From the NCBI RefSeq assembly GCF_014636295.1, contig NZ_BMEC01000003.1, positions 310,001 through 374,000 on the forward strand: a stretch of 64,000 nt of DNA, written 5' to 3'. Positions within the stretch are counted from its first letter, which is position 1. Every line of letters begins with the position of its first letter. This document shows positions 9,866 to 19,559 of the stretch, piece after piece. Made by a program: the position numbers and the translations under genes. A model generated the notes under the pieces. The model was given only the letters and a program-made list of their open reading frames with translations. It did no database searches and was not told the origin of the DNA. The DNA is from Marivirga lumbricoides (lineage in GTDB: Bacteria > Bacteroidota > Bacteroidia > Cytophagales > Cyclobacteriaceae).

Positions 9866-9896
9866 CAAAAATAGAAGAATTGACTGCATTCCCCAA
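9866..9896 (-). promoter_or_regulatory. Bacteroidota-type promoter of sucD
   Basis: Reading the minus strand, TTG (9896-9894), 20 bases, TATTTTTG (9873-9866). Both boxes and the spacing fit the phylum consensus, and the predicted start is about 20 bases before the sucD ATG. Confidence 0.75.
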
Positions 9897-9958
9897 GTAA
9901 AATCACGTCTTAGTTTTTCACCCCTTTCATTTCTGCCGGATTTTTATAAAATTTAGAA

Positions 9959-10822
9959 ATGATTGCTTCAGAAATACTTCATTTCCTTAAAGAATTTCAC
10001 CAGTGTGATATAGCAGATGTCTCTGTGACAGGGGGTGGCAGTATAAATAATTGCTTTAGTTATTTGGCTAAAGGTGAAAAATTCTTCCTAAAATATAATG
10101 ACTCCAGGCAGTTTCCGGATATTATACATTTTGATGAAGAAGGCCTGTCTGCTATTGCTGCTACCAATACTATTGCTACACCCTCAGTAGTAGCCTGTGA
10201 AAATGTAGGTAACTATGAAGTGTTAGTGCTTCCATTTATTGAGCAGGAAAGGCCTGGAAAATTGTTTTGGGAGCAATTTGGACAGAATCTGGCAGCGTTA
10301 CATTTTAAAGAGGCTCCTTTTTATGGCTGGCAGCATGATAATTATATTGGTAGCTTGCATCAAAGTAACAGACAGCAAAAACAATATTTACCTTTTCTCG
10401 TGCAAGAGAGGCTTCAAAAACAAATAGCTTTAGCAAACAGGAATAACTCGCTTAGTGAAAAAGATAATGCAGCTTTTGAGCAACTGTTCAAACAACTTCC
10501 TGATATTATTCCTGAAGCTCAGGCAAGTTTAGTGCATGGTGATTTATGGAGTGGTAACTTTGTAGTGGGTAAAGGGCAAACTCCTTACTTAATTGACCCT
10601 TCTATCCACTATAGTTTCAGAGAAACTGACTTAGCTTTTACATACCTTTTTGGTGGCTTTCATCAAAAGTTTTATGAAGCCTACGAAGAAAGCTTTCCTC
10701 TTTCTCCCGGCTTTCAGGAAAGGATAGGGATATATAATTTATATCCGCTTCTTGTTCATCTTAATCTATTTGGAAATTCCTACCTGCACTCCATCCGCGA
10801 TGTATTGAAAAAAATCTCTTAA
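9959..10822 (+). CDS. Fructosamine kinase family protein
   Basis: This 287-residue protein kinase-like fold phosphorylates sugar adducts (ketosamines) on proteins or free amines and so promotes deglycation. The family markers are GGGSINNCFSYL near residue 25, VHGDLWSGNFVVG near residue 192 (the catalytic HGD and downstream Asn) and YLIDPSIHYSFRETDLAF (the metal-binding D-P). The ending, NLFGNSYLHSIRDVLKK, is also typical. It is divergent from sucD and a single gene. Family assignment is firm; the true substrate is not known for most bacterial members. Confidence 0.88.
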   Translation: MIASEILHFLKEFHQCDIADVSVTGGGSINNCFSYLAKGEKFFLKYNDSRQFPDIIHFDEEGLSAIAATNTIATPSVVACENVGNYEVLVLPFIEQERPGKLFWEQFGQNLAALHFKEAPFYGWQHDNYIGSLHQSNRQQKQYLPFLVQERLQKQIALANRNNSLSEKDNAAFEQLFKQLPDIIPEAQASLVHGDLWSGNFVVGKGQTPYLIDPSIHYSFRETDLAFTYLFGGFHQKFYEAYEESFPLSPGFQERIGIYNLYPLLVHLNLFGNSYLHSIRDVLKKIS

Positions 10823-10985
10823 TACGGTGTTCTTTTTTGGGATGAAAAGTGTTCATTAGTGTACAGTGCTGAAACATGGAGTTTTTAAAAACTGCTTTTA
10901 AATGCTTTAAATGGCGATATGCAACTATGTAATATTTGGCAGCGTCTTAGCAGTATAGAAACAAAAAACTAAAAAAATTAAGAAC

Positions 10986-11351
10986 ATGAAAAATTTAAAA
11001 ACCTCCGCAAAAGTAAGTTTGATAGCAACTGTAATTGCTTGCATCACAACAGTAGATGTAATGGCAAATGACACTGATGATAAGGCAGTGGAAAAAGCGA
11101 AAGAAGCCAAATATATCGCAGAGATGACTGCAGAATCTGATTTGGATAGAATGGAAAGAGAGCTGATTGATGAAGGTGTTATTCTATGTGATAACGTAAC
11201 AATCGTAAAAATCTTAGGAGAAAATGACGAGGTAGTTTATGAAGGAGAATTGACTTCTTTTGAAACTGAAGATATTCAATTAAGAAAATATATGGCTAAA
11301 GCTGATTTTCTTCTGAATGTGGATAATATCTCTTTCTACAGAATATTCTAA
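10986..11351 (+). CDS. Small exported protein, function unknown
   Basis: This 121-residue protein has an N-terminal signal peptide (LIATVIACITTVDVMANDTDDK, cleavage probably after VMA). The mature part is acidic and helical at first (KAVEKAKEAKYIAEM), then has short strands ending in NISFYRIF. No family was recognised. It is followed by a strong terminator, so it is a single-gene unit. Periplasmic location is inferred from the signal peptide. Confidence 0.65.
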   Translation: MKNLKTSAKVSLIATVIACITTVDVMANDTDDKAVEKAKEAKYIAEMTAESDLDRMERELIDEGVILCDNVTIVKILGENDEVVYEGELTSFETEDIQLRKYMAKADFLLNVDNISFYRIF

Positions 11352-11405
11352 AACTTTGAGTATTGGTTGAATAATGGTTGTTAATTCTGAAGGGAATTAA
11401 CAAAT

Positions 11406-11430
11406 AAGGCACGGATCATCTCCGTGCCTT
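11406..11430 (+). terminator. Intrinsic terminator
   Basis: AGGCACGGA, loop TCATC, TCCGTGCCT, then TGTTTGTTT. It lies 55 bases after the small exported protein gene and in front of the converging symporter gene, so it may serve both strands. Confidence 0.8.
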
Positions 11431-11459
11431 GTTTGTTTAATGTGACCTCGCTAAAATAG

Positions 11460-13187
11460 TTACTTAAACTTAGGGTGTTTAACGCCTGGGAAATTCTCCT
11501 CAAAAAACTCACCATACTCACGAATGGTTCTCTTCATATCTTTCCTTAGCCAGATAATACCTATTAAGTTAGGAATAGTCATCAAAGCAATAGTAATAGC
11601 AGATAGAGTCCAGATGATGGTGGTATCTTGGAAAGAAGCAAAGAAAAATGCCACCACATAAACGATACGATAGTAAACTACCGACTTGGTGCCAAATAGA
11701 TAAGTCATAGCTCTGTCTCCATAATAAGACCAGCTAATGGCTGTGCTGAAAGCAAATAGTAATAAACCAATAGCAACTATATACTGTCCGTAGTCACCGA
11801 AAAAGCCTCTGTTAAAAGCTAAAGCAGTTAGAGGAGAGCTATGAACCAGCGATTTACCAATAAACTTTAAAGGTGTTTTATCTACAATATTTCCATTGCT
11901 AACTGCAATTGAGCCTGTGAATAATGCATCAGATAGCAAGCCTTCATCTTTATAAACAATTATGCTGTCAGCGAAGCTTCGGGCATGCAGAAACGTGAAA
12001 GCTTCATTGTTAGTGATTCTTCCATTTTCTACTTCAATATTACCAGTATATTCAGCTAACTTTTCATTGTCATTTAAGTGGTCATAAACCTTCTGAACAT
12101 GTTCAGGATTGTTTTCTGCAAATTGTTTAGAAAGTATTTCAATTTCAGTATACTCAAATTGATTAGTATGTTTTTCATTCCATGCACCTGATGATAAAAG
12201 CACCAGGCCAGTCACTGTACAAATAATAATGGTATCAATAAAAGGTTCCAGAATGGCCACCATACCTTCTGATAGTGGCTCATTAGCTTTAGCGGAAGCG
12301 TGTGCAATAGGCGCAGAACCCTGACCTGCTTCATTGGAAAATAATCCTCTGTTTACCCCTCTGTTAAAAGCAAAGGCCAAATTAGCACCAATAAAACCAC
12401 CAGTAGCAGCGGATCCGGTAAAAATATCACCGAAAATAGCACCAAGGGAAGGGATAATATTTTCGTAGTTAAAGAAGATTACCGCAAAAGCACCAATGAA
12501 GTAAATAATGGCCATTCCCGGTACAAGTTTGGAGGTAACTGCTGCAATTCTTTTAATTCCTCCAATGATAACCAACCCGAGCAAAACTGCTAAAACAGCT
12601 CCTGTTAAAACCTGATCTATACCGAAAGTAGCCAGTAAAGTGCTGGAGATACTATTAATTTGAGGTAAACTGCCTGTTCCAAAAGACGAAAGAACAGTGG
12701 CAAACGCAAAAATTGCAGCTAGCCATTTCAAACTGACTTTTTTTCCGCCGAGGGTAAAATTAGCATTTCTCATATAATACATTGGGCCACCAGCCATAGA
12801 ACCATCATCAAGTTTTGTTCTGTATTTATGAGATAGCGCTACTTCCACAAATTTTGTACACATACCTAAAACTGCGGTCATCAACATCCAGAATAGAGCA
12901 GCCGGCCCCCCCAGGTGAATGGCAAATGCAACACCTGCAATATTTCCTGTGCCCACTGTACCTGATAAGGCAGTTGCCAGTGCCTGAAAGTGAGAAGTAT
13001 CTCCCGGCAAATCTTTTCTATCAAATTTCCCTGAAACAATTCTTACAGCATGTCTGAAAAATCTTATCTGAGGGAATTTAAGATAAATTGTAAAGAACAA
13101 TCCTGTTCCCAACAGGGCGTAAGGAAACCACGCGGCACTGCCAATATAACTGTCAATTAATTCAAGGAAATTATTAACTTCTTGCAT
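11460..13187 (-). CDS. Sodium:alanine symporter family (AGCS) amino-acid carrier
   Basis: This is a 575-residue inner-membrane Na+/amino-acid symporter. Family signatures include [18 protein letters not shown] (residues 73-90), AGGPMYYM (132-139) and [20 protein letters not shown] (274-293). The helices resume at [19 protein letters not shown] (451 on). Family members are usually 450-500 residues. The excess is a hydrophilic insertion of about 110 residues (338-450) between two membrane segments, rich in Glu, Asn and Lys, which should form an extra loop domain. A TAGTTTTG -7 box lies at 13231-13238 on the minus strand. Substrate (alanine, glycine or another) is not certain. Confidence 0.9.
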   Translation of the reverse strand: MQEVNNFLELIDSYIGSAAWFPYALLGTGLFFTIYLKFPQIRFFRHAVRIVSGKFDRKDLPGDTSHFQALATALSGTVGTGNIAGVAFAIHLGGPAALFWMLMTAVLGMCTKFVEVALSHKYRTKLDDGSMAGGPMYYMRNANFTLGGKKVSLKWLAAIFAFATVLSSFGTGSLPQINSISSTLLATFGIDQVLTGAVLAVLLGLVIIGGIKRIAAVTSKLVPGMAIIYFIGAFAVIFFNYENIIPSLGAIFGDIFTGSAATGGFIGANLAFAFNRGVNRGLFSNEAGQGSAPIAHASAKANEPLSEGMVAILEPFIDTIIICTVTGLVLLSSGAWNEKHTNQFEYTEIEILSKQFAENNPEHVQKVYDHLNDNEKLAEYTGNIEVENGRITNNEAFTFLHARSFADSIIVYKDEGLLSDALFTGSIAVSNGNIVDKTPLKFIGKSLVHSSPLTALAFNRGFFGDYGQYIVAIGLLLFAFSTAISWSYYGDRAMTYLFGTKSVVYYRIVYVVAFFFASFQDTTIIWTLSAITIALMTIPNLIGIIWLRKDMKRTIREYGEFFEENFPGVKHPKFK

Positions 13188-13863
13188 AAAATATGAGTTG
13201 ATATAATATTTTAAAGATTATGAGTGTGAGCAAAACTAACAAATATTATGTTAGATAATAGGATTTATAATTAAGAATTATATTAAAAGTGCTGTAATAG
13301 TAGCTTTAAGCTTGATTTGCGAAAGTTCTAATAGCGTAAAACAGCTCTTAAGTTCAGTCTTTAAAATATATAATTGAAATAATAGAAAAGGGATTTCACA
13401 AGATTAATTACACTTGCTCTATTAACCTAAAAAACCTCAGTTCGATTAATAAAATGGCGTGCCCGCTAAGGAGAGGCAGGCTATGCTGCAAAATTAAGAC
13501 TTACTTTTTCCAAAGGCTTAATTATGCTGCCTGTGCCGACCAATTGAAATATCTCCTGTTATAGTACAATCAGACTATGGATGCCGATGTGTCGGCTCAA
13601 GTTGATTTTTTTTTGAAAAATGTAATCCCGATCGATTGGGACCGGAATAGCTTGTCCTGCCAAAGCGGGAATAATCTGAAGGGCTTTTAAAGCAAATTAA
13701 GAATCAAACTCAGGTTAAAAGTATTCTAATTAAGAATATGACGTAAAGAGTAACTGTCAGTTTTAAAAGTTTCATTTCATTATAAGCTTTTAATCAAGTA
13801 GTTTTATACCTATATCAATTACATATCGTTAATACATTTTCATAACAAATAAATTATCTTAAT
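13188..13863. other. 675-bp intergenic region without a recognisable gene
   Basis: It holds the symporter promoter box and, around 13626-13671, two short imperfect inverted repeats (TCCCGATCGATTGGGA, and TCCTGCCAAAGCGGGA) that look like degenerate REP-type sequence. No reading frame with coding character and no RNA gene was seen. Confidence 0.5.
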
Positions 13864-14295
13864 ATGCTATATGCTATTTTAATTGCCTTTCAGATGATAA
13901 TAAGTGGTAATAATCTGAATGCAGAAACAGGAACAATAAAAGTGCAGGTAAAAGAATTCAGAAATACAGAAGGTCATCTTTTGGTTTCCCTTTTTAATTC
14001 CAGTGAACATTTTCCTGATAAGGGTGAAAAAGCTTTTAGGACTAAGAAAGTGAAAGTGAATAAAAAAGTGCATGAAGTAGTTTTTGAAGATGTGCCATAT
14101 GGCGAATATGCTGTTATTTTTCTGCACGATGAAAATGATAATGAAGATATGGATACCAATTTTGTAGGTGCGCCAAAGGAAGGATATGGTACCAGTAATG
14201 ATGCAGTAAATACTTTCAGCGCCCCTAAGTATGAGGAGGCTAAGTTCACATTGAACAGTTCAACCAAAAATCTTTCATTAAAAATATTTTATTAA
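13864..14295 (+). CDS. DUF2141 domain exported protein
   Basis: This 143-residue protein has an N-terminal signal peptide followed by a DUF2141 domain. The markers are TGTIKVQVKEFRNTEGHLLVSLFN, then VPYGEYAVIFLHDENDNEDMDTN and GAPKEGYGTSNDA, all characteristic of the family. DUF2141 proteins are exported, all-beta and of unknown function. The next gene begins directly after the stop codon, so the two are probably co-transcribed. Confidence 0.85.
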   Translation: MLYAILIAFQMIISGNNLNAETGTIKVQVKEFRNTEGHLLVSLFNSSEHFPDKGEKAFRTKKVKVNKKVHEVVFEDVPYGEYAVIFLHDENDNEDMDTNFVGAPKEGYGTSNDAVNTFSAPKYEEAKFTLNSSTKNLSLKIFY

Positions 14296-14763
14296 ATGAA
14301 GATGAGGTTTTGGTGTTTTATTGTATTAATTATTTCAGCTTGTTCTCCTGAAACAAAAAATGAAACGGCTGAGAATACTTTATGGTTATATGAAGCTGAG
14401 GTTCTTAAAAGCGGCAAGAGTATTCCTATTGATGAATATAATAAAAGCATAGAAAAAGCGCTTTCCATGCGCTTGCCATGGGCCTATAGTCCGCTGACAA
14501 TCGCACTGCGGATAGCAGGTCAGCAAATGGTTAGTTCTGAATTGAATGTGGTCTCAAAAAGCTTGAGCGGAAATGAACTGGTGACTCATGCAGTGGTGCT
14601 GGTTGAAAAGAAAAACTTGCAAGATAAAAGATTGCAAGATCAGTATTTTAGAGTGGAGTTAAAATTGGGAGGAAGCATTTGGCAGGTAACTCAAATTAAT
14701 ACAGCCTGGAAGTGTAGAGAGGGCAGAGGACAACAAGCACTTAGCGCTGAAGAATGTAAATAG
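14296..14763 (+). CDS. Putative lipoprotein, function unknown
   Basis: This 155-residue protein has a lipoprotein signal: a hydrophobic stretch FWCFIVLIISAC with the lipobox Cys near residue 16, followed by SPETKNE. ATG at 14296 follows the previous stop with no gap; ATG at 14302 is an alternative start. The mature part has no domain I recognise. It may be translationally coupled to the DUF2141 gene. Outer-membrane or periplasmic anchoring is inferred from the lipobox. Confidence 0.6.
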   Translation: MKMRFWCFIVLIISACSPETKNETAENTLWLYEAEVLKSGKSIPIDEYNKSIEKALSMRLPWAYSPLTIALRIAGQQMVSSELNVVSKSLSGNELVTHAVVLVEKKNLQDKRLQDQYFRVELKLGGSIWQVTQINTAWKCREGRGQQALSAEECK

Positions 14764-14775
14764 AATTTCTATAGG

Positions 14776-15303
14776 ATGATGAGAGGTATATTTTATTTAA
14801 TTCTTTTTTGTTCATATACACAAGTATATTCTCAACAAACAATTTTTAAATTATCCTATGCTTTAAAAGGTCACTGTGAGAATTCGTTTGATTATAATAC
14901 AATACATAATAAGTGGGTTTTTAAAAAGTTTGATAATGATTCAATACTTGCTTATCATTATCAACTTAATAATTATATTTCACCTTTTGAAAATAAGTTC
15001 TTATTTCAGACAGCCTATTTTATCCATTTTGAGGAGCTAAAGAAGTTAATAGATCGCATAGAAGAAATTATTCCGTGGGATGATAAAGATCAAGGAATAA
15101 CGTATCCACGTCATCCTTCTTATAACTGTTTCACTTCGCCCCCACAGATCATTGCAAGTGTAAAGATAGAGAAGCTAAATAAGTCTCCAACAGAGTATTT
15201 TTTCGATTTAACTGGTGAACAAAATGTAGAAATATTGGCTGGTTTTCAGGAGACAGCAGATGCTTTTCTCAACGTTTTAACCCCATTTGAAAATAAGGAT
15301 TAG
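14776..15303 (+). CDS. Exported protein, function unknown
   Basis: This 175-residue protein has a signal peptide (GIFYLILFCSYTQVYSQQ). The mature part has many aromatic residues and a PRHPSYNCFTSPP segment, with no recognised domain. It lies 12 bases after the lipoprotein gene and before a two-way terminator, so it is the last gene of a three-gene unit starting at 13864. Confidence 0.6.
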   Translation: MMRGIFYLILFCSYTQVYSQQTIFKLSYALKGHCENSFDYNTIHNKWVFKKFDNDSILAYHYQLNNYISPFENKFLFQTAYFIHFEELKKLIDRIEEIIPWDDKDQGITYPRHPSYNCFTSPPQIIASVKIEKLNKSPTEYFFDLTGEQNVEILAGFQETADAFLNVLTPFENKD

Positions 15304-15325
15304 CGGGTTTAAATTCCACCAGAAA

Positions 15326-15359
15326 AAAAGCCAATGAAATATGAATCTCATTGGCTTTT
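15326..15359. terminator. Bidirectional terminator between the exported protein gene and recA
   Basis: AAAAGCCAATGA and TCATTGGCTTTT form a 12-bp stem with A-runs on one side and T-runs on the other, so it works for both converging units. Confidence 0.8.
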
Positions 15360-15377
15360 ATTATAGAACTTAAAGTC

Positions 15378-16371
15378 TTATTTTTTTACAGCTTCTTTTT
15401 TGGGTTTTGCTTTCTCTTCAGTTGCACCTCCCTTAATTATGTCTCTGATTTTAGTTTCCAGTTCTTCCATTAGTTCAGGGTTGTCTAAGATCAATGTTTT
15501 TACAGCATCCCTGCCTTGTCCCAATTTATTATCCATATAAGAGAACCATGACCCGGCCTTTTTAATAACATCCAGCTCTACTCCTAAGTCAATAATTTCT
15601 CCTACTTTAGAAATTCCCTGGCCATACATCACATCAAACTCAACCACTTTAAAAGGAGGTGCTACCTTGTTTTTAACTACCTTCACTTTTACGCGGTTAC
15701 CGGTAATATTATCGGGCCCTTCTTTAATGCTTCCTATTCTTCGAATATCCAACCTTACAGAGGCATAAAATTTCAATTTCTCTTAACTGGTTAATGAAAA
15801 TACAGGCACAACCAGTTTTACTAATAGCTCCGGTCAACTTCCTTAAAGCCTGAGACATCAATCTTGCCTGTAATCCCATTTTACTGTCACCCATCTCGCC
15901 TTCCAGTTCACCTCTTGGTACTAAAGCAGCAACAGAGTCAATCACTACAATATCCAATGCTCCTGAACGAATTAAATGCTCAGCTATTTCTAAAGCCTGC
16001 TCACCATTGTCAGGCTGTGAGATAAGTAAATTTTCCGTATCTATTCCCAGCTTTTCAGCATAAGATTTATCAAAAGCATGCTCTGCATCAATAATTGCAG
16101 CCATGCCTCCTTTTTTCTGTGCTTCAGCAATACAATGCATTGCCAAAGTGGTTTTACCGGAGGATTCAGGGCCGTAGATTTCAATCACTCTACCGCGCGG
16201 AATTCCTCCCACACCCAAAGCAATATCCAAACCTAAAGAGCCGGTAGGAATAGCAGGTACATCAACCACTTTTTCATCGCTGAGTTTCATGACCGAACCT
16301 TTTCCGTATGTCTTGTCTAATTTATCTATTGTAAGCTGTAAAGCTTTTAATTTTTCGTTTTTTTCGCTCAT
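15378..16371 (-). pseudogene. recA: recA, interrupted by an apparent 50-bp deletion and frameshift
   Basis: RecA is the recombinase of homologous repair and SOS induction. Residues 1-198 are normal: Walker [27 protein letters not shown], and [11 protein letters not shown]. The frame then runs out into [17 protein letters not shown] and stops. The rest of RecA ([15 protein letters not shown] onward, 132 residues, with a normal Lys-rich tail) resumes in another frame at 15776. The conserved block between LRE and LKFYA, about 17 residues corresponding to loop L2, is absent. One base of those 51 remains, so about 50 bp are missing. If real, the gene cannot make normal RecA; an assembly or sequencing error must be considered. 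Confidence 0.8.
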
Positions 16372-16424
16372 GGTCTTATTTGTATATGCCTAATTTGTAA
16401 CTTGCCGAATCGAATTTAGCAGGA

Positions 16425-16455
16425 TTTGTGTCAATTGCCAAATGCTTTATATTTG
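16425..16455 (+). promoter_or_regulatory. Bacteroidota-type promoter for the barrel protein gene
   Basis: TTTG at 16425-16428, 19 bases, TATATTTG at 16448-16455. Consensus boxes and spacing, with the start predicted about 15 bases before the ATG at 16475. Confidence 0.7.
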
Positions 16456-16474
16456 CTTTTTAAATTAGCCCTTC

Positions 16475-17602
16475 ATGCACGCCCGAAAATCTATTATTTT
16501 AGTATTTATTATTTTATTAATCCCTTTTTCTTCTTTAAAAGCCCAGCTGGATAATAGTGGATTGGAGCAACCGGTAGTTAAAGACACCACTTTGGAAACG
16601 CCCTTCAGTTTTACACTTCGTACTTTGGCATTTAATAAAAACAATGAATATTTTAACACAATTGTAAAAGGTTACACCCTGTTTGGTTATAGAATAACAC
16701 CTGCTGTAGGATGGCAAATTAATAAGCAGGTTAAAGTAGAGGGTGGAGTTTTTCTGCAAAAAGATTTTGGCAACAATCAACTTACCTACGCCATTCCCTT
16801 TCTGGCCATTTTATATGACTGGCGAAATAGCCAGCTTTTGCTTGGGAATATAAACGGCTCTGTCCATCACCGCCAAATTGAACCATTGGAAGACTTTGAG
16901 AGGCTTTTATATGATGTGCCTGAAAGTGGCATTCAGTATATCTATAAAAAAAAGAAGATTTTTGCTGATTTCTGGATTAACTGGGAAAGAATGATTTATA
17001 CCAACTCTCCTTTTCAGGAAAGAGTATCAGGAGGATTGGTAAGTACTTACGATTTGCACAAAGATGAAAATGATCATTTGCAGTTTCATTATCAGTTCAG
17101 GGCCTACCATAAAGCGGGGCAAATTGATTCCGTTTTTGATGAGCCACTTGTTACCCGGTTTAATAATTCGTTAGGGCTTTCGTATGAGAAAAAATGGAAC
17201 AACCATCTCTTCAAAGGTTATAAGTGGGAAGGACATTATGTGCATTTTCTGGATAATTCAAACTCTTTCGAACTGCCGTATATCCAGGGATACGGCTATT
17301 ACCTCAACGGTACTTTAAAAACTAAATTGGGTGATTTTATGCTCAGTTACTGGTACGGGGACCACTTTTATTCTTACAAAGGAGGGAGGATTTATCAGTC
17401 CTATTCTACTATTACAGATTCCCGTAATTTTCAGGACGTAAGGCAGCTCTTGATTCTGAGGGTAATGAACGAGTTTCACATTGGTAATTCTGCCAAGTTA
17501 CTCTTAAGGTTTGAGCCCTATTGGGACTTTGAAAATGACGTATTTGAGTTTTCACATGCTATTTATTTTAATATCTTTAAAACAATTCCTATTAAGAAAT
17601 AG
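16475..17602 (+). CDS. Predicted outer-membrane beta-barrel protein, function unknown
   Basis: This 375-residue protein has a signal peptide (SIILVFIILLIPFSSLKAQ). The mature part consists of alternating amphipathic strands rich in Tyr, Trp and Phe (for example YWYGDHFYSYKGGRIYQ) and ends in a strand with aromatic residues. This pattern suggests an outer-membrane barrel of about 14-16 strands. No specific family was recognised. It is divergent from recA and has its own promoter. Confidence 0.65.
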   Translation: MHARKSIILVFIILLIPFSSLKAQLDNSGLEQPVVKDTTLETPFSFTLRTLAFNKNNEYFNTIVKGYTLFGYRITPAVGWQINKQVKVEGGVFLQKDFGNNQLTYAIPFLAILYDWRNSQLLLGNINGSVHHRQIEPLEDFERLLYDVPESGIQYIYKKKKIFADFWINWERMIYTNSPFQERVSGGLVSTYDLHKDENDHLQFHYQFRAYHKAGQIDSVFDEPLVTRFNNSLGLSYEKKWNNHLFKGYKWEGHYVHFLDNSNSFELPYIQGYGYYLNGTLKTKLGDFMLSYWYGDHFYSYKGGRIYQSYSTITDSRNFQDVRQLLILRVMNEFHIGNSAKLLLRFEPYWDFENDVFEFSHAIYFNIFKTIPIKK

Positions 17603-17690
17603 AATATAAGATATATCTAAAAGAATAGGGCGGACAAGTAGTTATATTTTTTTCATTATTTAAGCACCTCAAAATAACTAACAGAGTTCT

Positions 17691-18725
17691 ATGAAAATAA
17701 GCTCAAGGCATATAGCCGGCATATTTCTGGTGATAGTGGCATTAATAGTTGCAGCAAAGTGGGAGCTAGTTTCCTATGGGTTAATGCAGGCAAAAGGACA
17801 GTGGGAAGTAATTTCCAAAGCCCAACCTCTGGAAGATTTCCTGGAAAGCGATGAAGTGCCTGATTCTATCAAACAAAAAATCCTTTTAGTTAACGAGATT
17901 AAGTCTTACGCTGTAACTGAGCTTAATATGCCTGCTTCCGATCAGTACACCAAAATGTACGATCAGAAAGGAAAGGATATTCTTTGGGTAGTAACAGCTT
18001 CCCATCCTTACCAACTAAGCAATTACAGCTGGGAATTCCCCTTTTTAGGAAAGGTTGAATACAAGGGCTTTTTTATTTATGATAAAGCCTTAGAACTGGA
18101 AAGCGAGCTTAGAAGTAAAGGCTATGATACCCGTTTAAGAAGTGTTGGTGCATGGTCAACACTCGGATGGCTTAACGACCCTATTTTAAGCAATGTGCTA
18201 GCTTATTCCGAAGGAAGATTGGCTGAGATGATTATCCATGAATTAACCCATGATGTGGTCTATATAAAAGACAGTGTGAATTTTAATGAGAACCTGGCTT
18301 CATTTATAGGCGCAAAAGGGGCTGTCGGTTTTCTTCAAAAGCATTACCCCAATGACAGTACCATTTTATCACGGTACAAAAAAAGGCTGACTGATAAAGA
18401 AACCCTTAATACTTTTATATCAGGATGGCTTCCCAGGTTTAAAAGGGTTTACCAGGAAATAAGGCATCTTTCCGTTGTAGAGAAGGAACAAATTAAGTAC
18501 GAAACTTTTGAAAATTTTAAAGCGGAGTTAAAGGAGGTTCAGTTTTTCAACCCGGATTACGGCAAATTTATCATTGAAAACCCGGATTTTAATAATGCAC
18601 ATTTGTTGTCGTATAAGCGGTATGGAGGAACACAATCTGTCTTGGAAGAGGAATTTAAGCGCGAGCACCATTCGGATTTAAAGAAAATGCTTAATTATTA
18701 CGCTACTCATTTCAATTCGCTGTAA
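17691..18725 (+). CDS. Membrane-anchored predicted aminopeptidase (Aminopep/COG4324 type)
   Basis: This 344-residue protein has one N-terminal membrane helix (IAGIFLVIVALIVAAKW) and a periplasmic domain with the zinc motif HELTH in EMIIHELTHDVVYIKDSVNFNENLASFIG. The downstream Glu of NENLA is the likely third ligand. Family-typical segments are LGWLNDPILSNVL and WVVTASHPYQL. It fits the COG4324 group of predicted aminopeptidases, whose substrates are mostly unknown. Spacing of about 90 bases from the barrel gene leaves operon status open. Confidence 0.75.
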   Translation: MKISSRHIAGIFLVIVALIVAAKWELVSYGLMQAKGQWEVISKAQPLEDFLESDEVPDSIKQKILLVNEIKSYAVTELNMPASDQYTKMYDQKGKDILWVVTASHPYQLSNYSWEFPFLGKVEYKGFFIYDKALELESELRSKGYDTRLRSVGAWSTLGWLNDPILSNVLAYSEGRLAEMIIHELTHDVVYIKDSVNFNENLASFIGAKGAVGFLQKHYPNDSTILSRYKKRLTDKETLNTFISGWLPRFKRVYQEIRHLSVVEKEQIKYETFENFKAELKEVQFFNPDYGKFIIENPDFNNAHLLSYKRYGGTQSVLEEEFKREHHSDLKKMLNYYATHFNSL

Positions 18726-18848
18726 TGTGTTTAGGAATAAATGTTGTCTCATGTGTTCCTGATGTTAAGAAATTGTTATTAAGAGAGATATTGCTTAATT
18801 TATAAATATTTTTAGCGAGTTTTATGCTGTTAAATAAATGATCTAATT

Positions 18849-19538
18849 ATGGGAAACAAGCAAAGCCTTAAAGTGCTTGTCGTGGATGATGAGTCAGACA
18901 TTTTAGAATTGTTGGAATACAACCTGAAAAAAGAAGGCTACGATGTTAAAACTGCTAACGATGGAAGAAAGGCTGTAGAAATTGCTAAAGCTTTTCAGCC
19001 CCAACTTGTATTGTTAGATATTATGATGCCTAATCAGGATGGGGTAGAAACCTGCCGCCAACTACGTGATTTGCCGGAAACAATGAACTCATTTGTAATC
19101 TTCCTTACAGCACGCTCGGAAGAATATTCTGAAGTTGCGGCTTTTGAGAACGGTGCGGATGATTACATTACAAAACCCATTAAGCCACGTGCCTTAATGA
19201 GCAGAATTAATGCTTTTTTCAGAAGAGATGTAAAGAAGAAAAAAGACAGTAACAAAATTTCTGTAGGTAAGCTCACTATTGACAGAACCAGTTATACGGT
19301 TACCGTTGACGACAGACAAATTACCCTTCCTAAAAAGGAATTTGAGTTATTGTACTTCCTAGCGCAAAACCCTAATAAAGTATTTAACAGAGATGATTTA
19401 TTGCAGAATATTTGGGGATCAGATGTATATGTGCTTGCAAGAACTGTAGACGTTCACGTAAGAAAAGTAAGGGAAAAAGTAGGAGAAGGTTATATTACTA
19501 CAGTAAAAGGTGTAGGATATAAATTCGATTTGGTTTAG
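18849..19538 (+). CDS. OmpR/PhoB family response regulator
   Basis: This 229-residue protein has a receiver domain (acidic pocket DDESD, phosphoacceptor D57 in LLDIMMP, Thr in FLTARS, Lys in YITKPIKP) and a C-terminal winged helix (LPKKEFELLYFLAQNPNKVF ... VDVHVRKVREKVG ... GVGYKFDLV). It activates or represses target promoters when phosphorylated. The kinase gene follows directly. The pair resembles PhoB/PhoR, but no phosphate genes are nearby to confirm a phosphate role. Confidence 0.95.
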   Translation: MGNKQSLKVLVVDDESDILELLEYNLKKEGYDVKTANDGRKAVEIAKAFQPQLVLLDIMMPNQDGVETCRQLRDLPETMNSFVIFLTARSEEYSEVAAFENGADDYITKPIKPRALMSRINAFFRRDVKKKKDSNKISVGKLTIDRTSYTVTVDDRQITLPKKEFELLYFLAQNPNKVFNRDDLLQNIWGSDVYVLARTVDVHVRKVREKVGEGYITTVKGVGYKFDLV

Positions 19539-19559
19539 TTATATTTGCACTCACAAGTT

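Noticed and set aside
13626-13671. Inverted repeats in the 13.2-13.9 kb gap considered as a terminator or operator
   Set aside because: Stems are imperfect, no T-run follows, and neighbouring genes give no support; recorded only as degenerate repeat sequence.
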